A stretch of 64,000 nt of DNA, taken from positions 4,255,538 through 4,319,537 of the forward strand of contig NZ_CP039451.1 of assembly GCF_004843725.1 (NCBI RefSeq), written 5' to 3'. This DNA comes from Psychroserpens sp. NJDZ02 (GTDB taxonomy: Bacteria; Bacteroidota; Bacteroidia; Flavobacteriales; Flavobacteriaceae). Position numbers and translations under genes: made by a program. The notes below the pieces were generated by a model that had not been told where the DNA came from, did no database searches, and saw only the letters and a program-made list of their open reading frames with translations. Each line of letters begins with the position of its first letter. The first letter of the stretch is position 1. Of the stretch, positions 8,053 to 16,543 are shown piece after piece.

Positions 8053-9372
8053 ATGGCAGAAAATTATAATGATATATTCCAAGCGGCACAAAATGGAAAT
8101 GTTAGCAAAATAAAACTAGCACTTGCTAACGGTACCGATATTAATATAACAAGAGATAACGATGCTAATCAATCAATGCTTCACTATGCAGCAAACTTTA
8201 ACCACCTTAACCTAGTCCAACTGCTTGTAGAAAACGGAATAGATATAAATAAAGGGGATACATACGGAAAGACAGCCCTTCATATTGCAGCAAGAAAAGG
8301 TGCGCTTTTAATCGTAAAACACCTAATAGAACACGGCGCTATAATCGATAAAAAAAATGAAGAAAATGAAACACCTTTTAACGAAGCTATTTATAATAAT
8401 AGCATTGAATGCGCCGAAATCCTTATAAAAAATGGAGCAGATATCAATAATCAATATAACTCTCGTTACCAGCAAGGTATCACCTCGCTTCATTTTGCTA
8501 TTGATGGAGGTTATGACTATTCTGAAAACTTAGTCGCATTTCTTATAAAAAATGGAGCAAAACCAGATATTAAAGATGCTAATGATAATTTAGCGTTGCA
8601 TATTGCCATAAAACAAAACACGTTAACCTCCCAACTAATAAAAGCTGTCTCTAACATTAATATACAAAACAATCAAGGCCAAACAGCACTTCATTGTGCT
8701 GTTCAAAATGATAGTCTAACGCCTTTGCAAAAAATATTGGAACATAGCGGTATAGATTTCAATATTCTGGATAACAATGGCAAACCTGCTTTGTACTATT
8801 CCAATAATGAATCTATTGCCGCCCTTCTTATAAAAAAGGGTGCCCCTTATGATAAATCGAAAGAGTACGACGACTTGTTTTGTAGACTTTATCGCGAAAA
8901 ACATATTGATTTAAACAAACTAAATCATTTAATAGCTTCTGACGAAGCTGAAAAATTCGATATAACAATACTAGTCAACCACGCAATTAAAGCCATAGCA
9001 GAGTTTGCTAAAACGCATCAAGACGACGTCTTTTATGTCTTTGCTATTGATGGTGCATTATTATGCTTAAATTCAGAAAAAGCACTTAAAAACACGCTTA
9101 AAGAATATGAAAATATACCGTCCGAAGAACGTCTTATTAATTTAAAATTTAATACTGGAGACTTTAAATATCAAGGTTTTTCGTCTTTTAACAAAGGGTT
9201 TATTAAGCATTATTATGACGCGCATTACAATCTATCTTCCAATAAACAAAAGGATAGTACTTATGCTGTTGCAATGGACGCAGTACTGCAAGAGTTGCAA
9301 AACAAAGAGGCCTTTAAACCTTTAAAATTATCAAAAGACTTTAAGATTATGCGTGTAGAACACACCTATTAA
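8053..9372 (+). CDS. Ankyrin-repeat protein
   Basis: The protein has 439 residues and no signal peptide, so it is probably cytoplasmic. Residues about 1-260 contain seven or eight ankyrin units with the usual TALHxAA and L(I/L)xxGAxI(D/N) signatures, for example KTALHIAARKGALLIVKHLI and GITSLHFAIDGG. The last 170 residues are not ankyrin and read like a DUF4303-type domain (KAIAEFAKTHQDDVFYVFAIDGALLCLNS), a family often found in polymorphic toxin immunity loci. Ankyrin repeats bind proteins, so an immunity or scaffold role is possible but unproven. The stop codon lies inside a perfect inverted repeat. Confidence 0.8.
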   Translation: MAENYNDIFQAAQNGNVSKIKLALANGTDINITRDNDANQSMLHYAANFNHLNLVQLLVENGIDINKGDTYGKTALHIAARKGALLIVKHLIEHGAIIDKKNEENETPFNEAIYNNSIECAEILIKNGADINNQYNSRYQQGITSLHFAIDGGYDYSENLVAFLIKNGAKPDIKDANDNLALHIAIKQNTLTSQLIKAVSNINIQNNQGQTALHCAVQNDSLTPLQKILEHSGIDFNILDNNGKPALYYSNNESIAALLIKKGAPYDKSKEYDDLFCRLYREKHIDLNKLNHLIASDEAEKFDITILVNHAIKAIAEFAKTHQDDVFYVFAIDGALLCLNSEKALKNTLKEYENIPSEERLINLKFNTGDFKYQGFSSFNKGFIKHYYDAHYNLSSNKQKDSTYAVAMDAVLQELQNKEAFKPLKLSKDFKIMRVEHTY

Positions 9373-9390
9373 AAACAGATTTTTAATAGG
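9365..9390 (+). terminator. Perfect 11-bp inverted repeat over the ankyrin stop codon
   Basis: CCTATTAAAAA and TTTTTAATAGG are separated by CAGA and form a perfect hairpin. The TAA stop of the ankyrin gene lies in the left arm. There is no long T tract behind it (TTTAATT follows), so it may act as a weak terminator or an mRNA 3' end protector. Confidence 0.5.
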
Positions 9391-9660
9391 TTTAATTAAC
9401 TTTCAGAAAAGAATAAAACCAATTGTAATTTTATTAATTATAACTGGTTTACTTTTTTATATCTTACCAAGAAACCGCTATACAATCGTTACCTTTTGTC
9501 TACTAAGCATGACCTAAAAAAAAAAAAGAATTGATTACTCAAATAGTTCAAAAGGAAAAACAACTTTTTACAACAACAGTAAGCATTGTCGCCCTTATAC
9601 AATTTGAATGGAATTCTATTTCTGTACAAAGACACCCCTTCACTTTGTTGTTTTTTTTGA
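9391..9660. other. AT-rich gap with a possible membrane-peptide relic
   Basis: No complete gene is visible. One plus-strand frame reads a hydrophobic segment without a start codon (KRIKPIVILLIITGLLFYILP) that stops near 9508, perhaps the remnant of a small membrane protein. A run of twelve A residues follows at about 9516. The gap ends in the border-like motif at 9661. Confidence 0.35.
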
Positions 9661-9727
9661 CTAACTTCGTTTAACTCTGAATGTCATTCATTAAAAGGGA
9701 ATTATATTCTTTAAACGTTGTAATCAA
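9661..9727 (+). repeat. Border-like motif with ACGTTGTAATCA core, third copy
   Basis: CTAACTTCGTTTAACT, then GGGAATTAT, then AAACGTTGTAATCA follow in the same order and similar spacing as at 3373-3439. The next gene starts eight bases later. I looked for the complement TGATTACAAC behind that gene and did not find it, so a two-ended cassette cannot be shown here. Confidence 0.4.
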
Positions 9728-9735
9728 TTTAAAAA

Positions 9736-11175
9736 ATGAATCTTAAAATTTACTTATTTTGTCTTACAACAATGAGTCTTATTAGTTGCAAAACTAAATT
9801 TGTTGGTGGCTCTGAAGAACAATTTCAAACATCTAAAATCGAAATATTAAAGGAGTTATCAATTGATAAGCAAGAAAATTTAGAGATTGCACTGCGTGTG
9901 CTTACTAAGTATTCCATACAGGAGAAAAATGATCATTATGGTACTTATTGGGATACATCAACAAATAAAATAAAACTTAATACTCTTGACAATAAAACTT
10001 ACGACAAACTTATAAAATTTGCCGAAGATTTTATCAAAAAAGAGAATGAAGAAGCAATACTTAAAATTGAGAATACAATTTTAGAATTACAATTAAATAG
10101 GAAAAACGCGGATTCAATAATTACCATACTCAATGATTTTAAACCTAATAAAATTTATATAAAGAAATATAAATTAGATGCCCCTTCGCTTATAGTTAAA
10201 ATTGTAAATAAGGGTAACCTAGGAGGTATAACTTCCTTTATGTTTGACATTGAAATATATTCGATATCTCAAGATAGAATCATTGAATCTATTGGTCTTG
10301 GATATTCTAATCTTGCTGGAATATCTAAAGGAATTGATGACTATTTCACTACATTATCAAGAACTTTAACGTTATTAACTAGAAAAAGTAAGCGCTTTGT
10401 AAAACAAATAGAACAAGCGGAATCTCCAATATATAATTTAAATGATTTTGATTTACGTGTAAAAATAACGCCTAGCAGAATAGAATTAGCAAATGGAACT
10501 AATTATGTTTACCCAGATAAAGTTGTATCTCAATATGATACAGAAATTAGAGACCTTCAGGAGTGCTTAAAGCAATTAAAGTCTTTAAATGGAACCTTAA
10601 ACGAATTTGTGCTACAGGAAATAGATTCAAAAAAAGAAATTGCATATAATGAAGAGTTTTTACCTATACTAAAAGAAATAAGATCTACAAATAATAAAAA
10701 TAATGTTACTGCCTTAAATCTTAGCAGTAATATTAGCATAAATCTCCCTGCTCAATACCAAGTTATAAATAAAAAACTTAGTGATTATTACAGCATATCA
10801 TTGTGTAATACTCTTAGTTTTGATATTTATGATGAAAACCTTATTCAATATCAAATAAAAGATACATTATATGTTGAATTTGATGAAGAAAATGATAAAG
10901 CTAATGGCGTATTAAATGTTTTAGAACATAAAAACATAAGTTGTACTATTGAAGAAATTATTGATAAATTTATTGACTCTAATATTTATAAACCAAGTTG
11001 GACTTATAAATTAATTGAACATGACGATTCCGGATATTTGTATTTCGAAGATGATCGGTATAAATTCGTCCGATATTTCAAATTAAATAATACGCATTAT
11101 TGTTATGATATGGATTTTAACAATTTAAAAGAATGCGTTTTAGAATTTGAACGATCCAAAAGTTTGATAAAATAA
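9736..11175 (+). CDS. Lipoprotein of unknown function, 479 residues
   Basis: Residues 1-18 form a lipoprotein signal with the lipobox LISC (MNLKIYLFCLTTMSLISC). The mature protein is mostly alpha-helical in character, with a possible coiled-coil stretch around residues 255-320 (LQECLKQLKSLNGTLNEF). I recognise no family. The gene begins eight bases after the third border-like motif and is followed by about 120 bp before the convergent pcm gene. It is the last gene of the accessory block; the genes beyond it are conserved housekeeping genes. Confidence 0.55.
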   Translation: MNLKIYLFCLTTMSLISCKTKFVGGSEEQFQTSKIEILKELSIDKQENLEIALRVLTKYSIQEKNDHYGTYWDTSTNKIKLNTLDNKTYDKLIKFAEDFIKKENEEAILKIENTILELQLNRKNADSIITILNDFKPNKIYIKKYKLDAPSLIVKIVNKGNLGGITSFMFDIEIYSISQDRIIESIGLGYSNLAGISKGIDDYFTTLSRTLTLLTRKSKRFVKQIEQAESPIYNLNDFDLRVKITPSRIELANGTNYVYPDKVVSQYDTEIRDLQECLKQLKSLNGTLNEFVLQEIDSKKEIAYNEEFLPILKEIRSTNNKNNVTALNLSSNISINLPAQYQVINKKLSDYYSISLCNTLSFDIYDENLIQYQIKDTLYVEFDEENDKANGVLNVLEHKNISCTIEEIIDKFIDSNIYKPSWTYKLIEHDDSGYLYFEDDRYKFVRYFKLNNTHYCYDMDFNNLKECVLEFERSKSLIK

Positions 11176-11295
11176 CCGATAACAGCACGGCATATAATTA
11201 ATTGAACAGACAAATTCTCCGAATCCCCCTAACATTTGGTTTATTCTTACTAGAGACTAATTCCGAGACTATCCCCAACCAAAATCAACCAAACA

Positions 11296-11937
11296 TCAAT
11301 TCTTATCCTCTAAAAGCGGCACAAATCTAAATTCACCAAATTCTGTTTTTTCAAAATCTTTCTGTCCTTTTCTCACAAAAAGCGTCATGATTTGCACATT
11401 TTCTCCAACCGGAATTACCAAACGTCCTCCAATTGCCAATTGTGCTAACAATGGATTTGGAACAAAAGGTGCACCCGCTGTTACAATAATACTGTTAAAA
11501 GGTGCTTCTTCCTTCATCCCTTTATAACCATCACCAAAAATTAAACTTTTAGCTCTGTAGCCTAGTTTCGGCAAAAAGCGACTCGTAATCTTAAACAACT
11601 CTTGTTGTCTTTCAATACTATATACTTTAGCACCAATCTCGCACAAAACGGCTGTTTGATAGCCACTACCTGTACCAATTTCCAAAACTTTATCGCCCCT
11701 TTTAACCTGCATCAATTCAGTTTGAAACGCCACAGTATACGGTTGAGAAATGGTTTGATCCGCTGCAATCGGAAAGGCTTTATCTTGGTAAGCATGGTCT
11801 AAAAAGCTAGAATCCATAAATAAATGTCTCGGTATCTTGCCAATAGCTCCCAAAACGGCGTCGTTAGTTATTCCTTTTTTCTTTAAAACAGCAACAAGCT
11901 GCTGACGTAAGCCTTTATGTTTAAAAGTATCTTTCAA
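11296..11937 (-). CDS. pcm: Protein-L-isoaspartate O-methyltransferase
   Basis: The protein has 213 residues, the usual length. It transfers methyl from S-adenosylmethionine to L-isoaspartyl residues, which starts repair of aged proteins in the cytoplasm. The SAM motif I (VLEIGTGSGYQTAVL) is at about residues 79-93. The family signature QTISQPYTVAFQTELM, which positions the substrate, precedes it, and VTAGAP is motif II. The N-terminal LVAVLKKKGI and PRHLFM segments also fit. The gene is monocistronic, reads toward the accessory block, and has a TATTTTTG box upstream. Confidence 0.93.
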   Translation of the reverse strand: MKDTFKHKGLRQQLVAVLKKKGITNDAVLGAIGKIPRHLFMDSSFLDHAYQDKAFPIAADQTISQPYTVAFQTELMQVKRGDKVLEIGTGSGYQTAVLCEIGAKVYSIERQQELFKITSRFLPKLGYRAKSLIFGDGYKGMKEEAPFNSIIVTAGAPFVPNPLLAQLAIGGRLVIPVGENVQIMTLFVRKGQKDFEKTEFGEFRFVPLLEDKN

Positions 11938-11970
11938 TGGTAGTCGTTAGTTTAGAGCATAAAATTACTT

Positions 11971-11978
11971 CAAAAATA
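11971..11978 (-). promoter_or_regulatory. Putative -7 box (TATTTTTG) for pcm
   Basis: On the minus strand the bases read TATTTTTG, matching the Bacteroidota consensus TAnnTTTG. The box lies 33 bases before the pcm start codon. I see no clear TTTG at -33, so this rests on the -7 element alone. Confidence 0.4.
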
Positions 11979-12071
11979 TAACCCTGAAAAGGATTTTCTA
12001 TCAATTTATAATTTTGTCTTAAATCACTTATATAATTATCAAATTGATATTAAATACTGTGCAAAAAAACT

Positions 12072-12079
12072 TATTTTTG
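12072..12079 (+). promoter_or_regulatory. Putative -7 box (TATTTTTG) for the Gfo/Idh gene
   Basis: TATTTTTG fits TAnnTTTG and ends 18 bases before the ATG at 12098. Transcription starting here would exclude the longer frame that begins at 12044 and supports the shorter start. No good -33 TTTG is visible. Confidence 0.4.
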
Positions 12080-12097
12080 TTGAAAACAGAACAAACT

Positions 12098-13057
12098 ATG
12101 CTAAAAGCTGGTGTATTAGGTGCTGGTCACCTTGGAAAAATTCATCTTAGACTATTAAATCAATCAGAAAAATTCGAATTAGTTGGATTTTATGATGCGG
12201 ATGCGGACAACGGTAAAAAGGTTGAAGCCGAATTTGGTTACAAATATTTTAAAACTATTGAAGGCCTAATTGAAGCTGTAGATGTTGTTGATATTGTCAC
12301 ACCTACCCTATCGCATTTTGATTGTGCTAGACAAGCCATATCTAAAGGGAAACATATATTTGTCGAAAAACCGATTACTAATACCGTTCAAGAAGCAGAA
12401 GGTTTACGTGCTTTGGTTGCAGAATATGGTGTTAAAGGACAGGTTGGACATGTAGAGCGTTTTAATCCTGCTTTTATCGCAGTAAAAGAACAATTAGATA
12501 GTCCGATGTTTATTGAAGCACATCGTTTAGCCGAGTTTAATCCACGTGGGACAGATGTACCAGTCGTTTTAGATTTAATGATACACGATATTGACGTTAT
12601 TTTAAGCGTTGTAAAGTCTAAAGTTAAAAACGTATCTGCCAGCGGAGTTTCTGTTATAAGTGATACACCCGATATTGCCAATGCGCGTATCGAGTTTGTT
12701 AACGGTTGTGTGGCTAATTTAACAGCCAGTAGAATTTCGTTAAAAAACATGCGTAAAACTCGCTTTTTCCAACGTGATGCTTATATCTCTGTTGACTTTT
12801 TAGAGAAAAAATGTGAGGTTGTAAAAATGAAAGATGCACCAGAAACCCCTGGAGATTTTGATATGGTTTTACAAAATGCAGAAGGTGTTAAAAAGCAGAT
12901 CTATTTTGATAACCCTGAAATCTCTGCTAACAATGCTATTTTAGACGAGTTAGAATCTTTTGCAGATGCCATAAATAATAACACAACGCCTATTGTAACA
13001 CTACATGATGGTACAGAAGCGTTACGTGTTGCCACAATGATAATTGATCAATTTTAG
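12098..13057 (+). CDS. Gfo/Idh/MocA family NAD(P)-dependent oxidoreductase
   Basis: The protein has 319 residues from the ATG at 12098, where the Rossmann strand begins at once (MLKAGVLGAGHLGKIHLR). The family lysine motif is EKPIT at about residue 92-96, and the C-terminal alpha/beta substrate domain contains the HVERFNPAF and DLMIHDIDVI motifs. These are typical of the Bacteroidota Gfo/Idh branch next to 3-hydroxyacyl-CoA dehydrogenase. The enzyme oxidises or reduces a sugar-like or polyol substrate that is not predictable here. It is followed by the dehydrogenase gene after 12 bases, so both are likely one operon. Confidence 0.85.
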   Translation: MLKAGVLGAGHLGKIHLRLLNQSEKFELVGFYDADADNGKKVEAEFGYKYFKTIEGLIEAVDVVDIVTPTLSHFDCARQAISKGKHIFVEKPITNTVQEAEGLRALVAEYGVKGQVGHVERFNPAFIAVKEQLDSPMFIEAHRLAEFNPRGTDVPVVLDLMIHDIDVILSVVKSKVKNVSASGVSVISDTPDIANARIEFVNGCVANLTASRISLKNMRKTRFFQRDAYISVDFLEKKCEVVKMKDAPETPGDFDMVLQNAEGVKKQIYFDNPEISANNAILDELESFADAINNNTTPIVTLHDGTEALRVATMIIDQF

Positions 13058-13069
13058 AATAACATACAA

Positions 13070-13957
13070 ATGAAAAACATCGCAGTTATAGGTGCAGGAA
13101 CAATGGGTAATGGTATTGCTCATACTTTTGCACAATCAGGATTTAAAGTACAATTAATAGATATTAGCGAAGCATCTCTAAAAAAAGGAATGGATACCAT
13201 TACCAAAAATTTAGACCGTATGGTAGCTAAAGAAAAAATTACAGAAGCTGACAAAGCGGAAACTTTAAGTAATATAACAACCTACACTAATATTGAAGCT
13301 GGTGTGGAATACGCTGGTTTAGTAGTAGAAGCTGCAACAGAAAATTTAGATTTAAAATTAAAGATTTTCAAACAATTAGATGAGGCTTGTGGCGAAGATA
13401 CTATCCTTGCAACAAACACCTCTTCTATTTCTATTACACAAATTGGTGCTGTTACTTCAAGACCTGAAAAGGTTATTGGAATGCATTTTATGAATCCTGT
13501 GCCAATCATGAAATTGGTAGAGATTATTCGTGGATATAGCACCAATGACGACGTGACTAAAACCATCATGGATTTATCGAAGCAATTAGGTAAAACACCT
13601 ACGGAGGTTAACGATTACCCTGGTTTTGTTGCCAACCGTATATTAATGCCAATGCTTAACGAGTCTATTGAAACATTATACAACGGTGTTGCAGGTGTTG
13701 AAGAAATTGATACCGTAATGAAACTTGGTATGGCACATCCAATGGGACCATTACAACTAGCCGATTTTATTGGATTAGACGTTTGTTTATCTATTTTAAA
13801 CGTGATGTACGACGGATTTAAAAACCCGAAATATGCCCCTTGCCCATTATTAGTTAATATGGTAAATGCTGGTAAACTTGGTGTTAAATCTGGAGAAGGT
13901 TTTTACGATTATTCAGAAAGTAGAAAGGCAGAAAAAGTGTCTAAGCAATTTATATAA
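13070..13957 (+). CDS. 3-hydroxybutyryl-CoA (3-hydroxyacyl-CoA) dehydrogenase
   Basis: The protein has 295 residues, a standard length for the single-function enzyme that oxidises (S)-3-hydroxyacyl-CoA with NAD+ in fatty-acid or butanoate metabolism. The NAD-binding GAGTMGNGIAHTFAQSG is at residues 7-23. The catalytic histidine region is GMHFMNPVP, and the C-terminal dimerisation domain contains PGFVANRILMPMLNE and HPMGPLQLADFIGLD. It follows the oxidoreductase by 12 bases and is closed by a strong hairpin terminator, so the two genes form a short operon. Naming it hbd or paaH is optional, since the chain-length preference is unknown. Confidence 0.92.
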   Translation: MKNIAVIGAGTMGNGIAHTFAQSGFKVQLIDISEASLKKGMDTITKNLDRMVAKEKITEADKAETLSNITTYTNIEAGVEYAGLVVEAATENLDLKLKIFKQLDEACGEDTILATNTSSISITQIGAVTSRPEKVIGMHFMNPVPIMKLVEIIRGYSTNDDVTKTIMDLSKQLGKTPTEVNDYPGFVANRILMPMLNESIETLYNGVAGVEEIDTVMKLGMAHPMGPLQLADFIGLDVCLSILNVMYDGFKNPKYAPCPLLVNMVNAGKLGVKSGEGFYDYSESRKAEKVSKQFI

Positions 13958-13965
13958 TTTAAAGT

Positions 13966-14018
13966 AAAAAGGTATACGTTAGTAGTGTTAATAACGCTAA
14001 AAACTTATACCTTTTTTT
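13966..14018 (+). terminator. Rho-independent terminator after the dehydrogenase gene
   Basis: AAAAAGGTATA at 13966 pairs with TATACCTTTTT from 14006, with an inner loop that itself can pair (CGTTAGTAG with AACGC). A T tract follows. It lies nine bases after the stop of the dehydrogenase. Confidence 0.75.
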
Positions 14019-14076
14019 ATTTACTATTTTCCTCTTTTGCCTTTTGCCTAAAAAAGACTTCTCATTACCCAAAAAA

Positions 14077-15315
14077 ATGACTCAAATACTCCCCTTTAAA
14101 GCTGTAAGACCAACTAGAGACAAAGTTAGCTTAGTGGCGTCACGGTCTTATCAAAGTTACACGCAAGCAGAAAGAGAAGCGCGTTTAGATCATAATCCTT
14201 TTTCGTTTTTACATATTGTAAATCCTGGTTACAAATATGCTAAAGAAATCTCTGGAGAAGCGCGTTATAAACTAGTTAGAAACCGGTATTCCGAGTTTAA
14301 GGAAGACAGTGTTTTTATGCAAGACCAAAAGCCTTGTTTTTACATCTACAAAATCGTAGATAGAGATAATCAGGTATTTAATGGTATTGTTGCAGCAGCA
14401 AGCGTAGACGACTACACCAACAACATTATAAAAAAACATGAAGATACTATCGCTTCTCGCGAAACCGTATTTAAAGACTACCTAAAAACAGTAGGTTTTA
14501 ATGCAGAACCAGTACTTTTAACTTATCCAGACAACGATGCTATTTCTAAAATTATAGAAAAAAAACAAAAAGAACGCGCTGAGTTTGAGTTTACAACGAC
14601 GTATAGAGACACGCATTATTTATGGTTAATTGAAGACCAATCAGACATAGATACAATTACAGCTACATTTAGTAATATGCCAACGCTGTATATCGCAGAT
14701 GGACACCACCGCTCGGCTTCTTCTCAATTACTTTGTGAGGATTTAAAAAATGAAAATAAAAAACATACGGGAAAAGAAACGTATAACTTTTTTATGAGTT
14801 ATTTGATTGCCGAATCGGAATTACGCATTCACGAATTTAACCGATTAGTACAAGATTTAAACGGATTAACTAAAGAAGAATTTTTAATACAATTAGATAC
14901 TGTCTATCGTATTGAAAACAGAGGATTAATACCATATCAACCCTCAAAATCACATCATTTTAGTATGTATTTGGATGGCGAATTTTACTCGTTATACCTT
15001 AGAAAAACAGAATATACATTTGATACGTCTTTAGACGAATTAGATGCGCAAGTTCTTTTTAAAACAATTCTAGAACCTATTTTAGGAATCACCGACTTAC
15101 GCAACGATACCCGCATACATTACATTAGTGGAAAAAAGGACATTGTAACCCTTAAAAGCAAAGTAGATAGTCAAGAATTTACGGTTGGTTTTGGCATGGT
15201 TCCTGCGACCATTAATCAAATGAAACAAATTGCTGACGACGGATTAACAATGCCTCCAAAAAGCACATACATAGAACCTAAAATTAGAAGTGGCGTTACT
15301 ATTTATGAGTTTTAA
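14077..15315 (+). CDS. DUF1015 family protein
   Basis: The protein has 412 residues from the ATG at 14077, which gives the family's usual start (MTQILPFKAVRPTRDKV). A TTG at 14044 is possible but falls close behind the terminator stem. Family hallmarks are NPFSFLHIVNPG, the central YIADGHHRSASSQ motif and the C-terminal MPPKSTYIEPKIRSG. DUF1015 proteins are widespread in Bacteroidota and Firmicutes. The ADGHHR motif resembles a nucleotide- or phosphate-handling site, and the biochemical role is unsettled. The gene precedes yggS by about 150 bp and is probably transcribed on its own. Confidence 0.88.
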   Translation: MTQILPFKAVRPTRDKVSLVASRSYQSYTQAEREARLDHNPFSFLHIVNPGYKYAKEISGEARYKLVRNRYSEFKEDSVFMQDQKPCFYIYKIVDRDNQVFNGIVAAASVDDYTNNIIKKHEDTIASRETVFKDYLKTVGFNAEPVLLTYPDNDAISKIIEKKQKERAEFEFTTTYRDTHYLWLIEDQSDIDTITATFSNMPTLYIADGHHRSASSQLLCEDLKNENKKHTGKETYNFFMSYLIAESELRIHEFNRLVQDLNGLTKEEFLIQLDTVYRIENRGLIPYQPSKSHHFSMYLDGEFYSLYLRKTEYTFDTSLDELDAQVLFKTILEPILGITDLRNDTRIHYISGKKDIVTLKSKVDSQEFTVGFGMVPATINQMKQIADDGLTMPPKSTYIEPKIRSGVTIYEF

Positions 15316-15463
15316 AATAAAGCAGAAGTAAAAAGGCATTAAAGATAAGCGCTAATTTACATACTATGTTGTATTTTGGTTTGTTATTGAGAGCAAAGCG
15401 AAGAATCTACAATTTAAAAGCAATATTGTATAATTCATATAAGAATAGAAAATAAAAAAGCAC

Positions 15464-16117
15464 ATGTCAATCAAACAAAACCTTAATACAATAAAACAAT
15501 CCCTTCCTGATCACGTCACACTTGTTGCTGTTTCTAAAACAAAACCAGTTAGTGACTTAATGGAAGCTTATGAGACTGGTCAACGCATTTTTGGAGAAAA
15601 TAAAATCCAAGAAATGGCAGACAAACACCAAGAGATGCCAAAAGATATTAAATGGCACATGATTGGCCACGTACAAACCAACAAAGTCAAATATATGGCT
15701 GAGTTTGTCGATTTAATACATGGTGTCGAAAGTTTCAAATTGTTAAAAGAAATTAATAAACAAGCCAAAAAGCACGATAGAATTATCGATTGTTTACTTC
15801 AAATTAAAATAGCTTCGGAAGATTCTAAATTTGGAATGTCACCGGAAGATGCTTCAACATTACTTCAGTCTGAAGACTTTTCAACATTAAAAAACATTAA
15901 AGTCATTGGTGTCATGGGAATGGCCACTTTTACAGAAAACCAAGACCAAATTAAACAGGAATTTGGTGTGTTAAAAACAACATTTGATTCACTTAAAACT
16001 GTACATTTAGATTTAGAAACCATATCAATGGGTATGAGTGGTGATTACCAATTAGCAATTGACTGCGGTAGCACAATGGTTCGGGTTGGAAGTAGTATCT
16101 TTGGAAAACGTAACTAA
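15464..16117 (+). CDS. YggS/PROSC family pyridoxal-phosphate homeostasis protein
   Basis: The protein has 217 residues, matching the family. It binds pyridoxal 5'-phosphate in an alanine-racemase-like barrel and buffers vitamin B6 and amino acid pools without known catalysis. The PLP lysine lies in VAVSKTKPVSDL near residue 25. Other signatures are FGENKIQE, WHMIGHVQTNKVK, and near the end ISMGMSGDYQLAIDCGSTMVRVGSSIFG. The start is a clear ATG at 15464. A small four-helix protein gene follows after about 40 bp, which is not a usual partner. Confidence 0.93.
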   Translation: MSIKQNLNTIKQSLPDHVTLVAVSKTKPVSDLMEAYETGQRIFGENKIQEMADKHQEMPKDIKWHMIGHVQTNKVKYMAEFVDLIHGVESFKLLKEINKQAKKHDRIIDCLLQIKIASEDSKFGMSPEDASTLLQSEDFSTLKNIKVIGVMGMATFTENQDQIKQEFGVLKTTFDSLKTVHLDLETISMGMSGDYQLAIDCGSTMVRVGSSIFGKRN

Positions 16118-16154
16118 TAGTTAAAAAGTAATAACTAAAAGTTTTAATTAAATA

Positions 16155-16517
16155 ATGAAAGAATCAATTTTAAAGACTAAAAGTTACAATTTTGCCCTGC
16201 AAATTATTAAGTCTTACCAATTGATTGTGAAAAATGATAAGGAATATACACTATCTAGACAACTTCTAAGAAGTGGAACTTCTGTTGGTGCCAATATAAG
16301 AGAAGCCGAGTTTGCTCAATCTAATAAAGATTTTATTAGTAAAATGAGCATTGCTCTTAAAGAAGCCAATGAAACAGAATATTGGATTGCTTTACTTCAT
16401 GATTCCTTATACTTAAACCGCGACTTATTTTTGAGTTTAACTTCTCAAAATAAGGAATTAATTAAAATGTTAGTAGCTACAATAAATACTATGAAATCAA
16501 AATCAACCAACTATTAA
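16155..16517 (+). CDS. Four-helix-bundle protein (S23 / 23S-rRNA intervening-sequence type)
   Basis: The protein has 120 residues with the family pattern: SYNFALQIIKSYQ, then LSRQLLRSGTSVGANIREAEFAQS, then FISKMSIALKEANETEYWI. Such proteins form a pentameric four-helix bundle. Relatives are encoded inside 23S rRNA intervening sequences and in diversity-generating retroelements (Avd), but here no rRNA or reverse transcriptase is nearby. The gene sits between yggS and the exonuclease gene and ends 27 bases before the latter. It looks like a free-standing, possibly mobile insertion. Its function is unknown, although nucleic-acid binding is likely for the family. Confidence 0.85.
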   Translation: MKESILKTKSYNFALQIIKSYQLIVKNDKEYTLSRQLLRSGTSVGANIREAEFAQSNKDFISKMSIALKEANETEYWIALLHDSLYLNRDLFLSLTSQNKELIKMLVATINTMKSKSTNY

Positions 16518-16543
16518 TTTTTAATTTTTCACTTTTAACTGTA

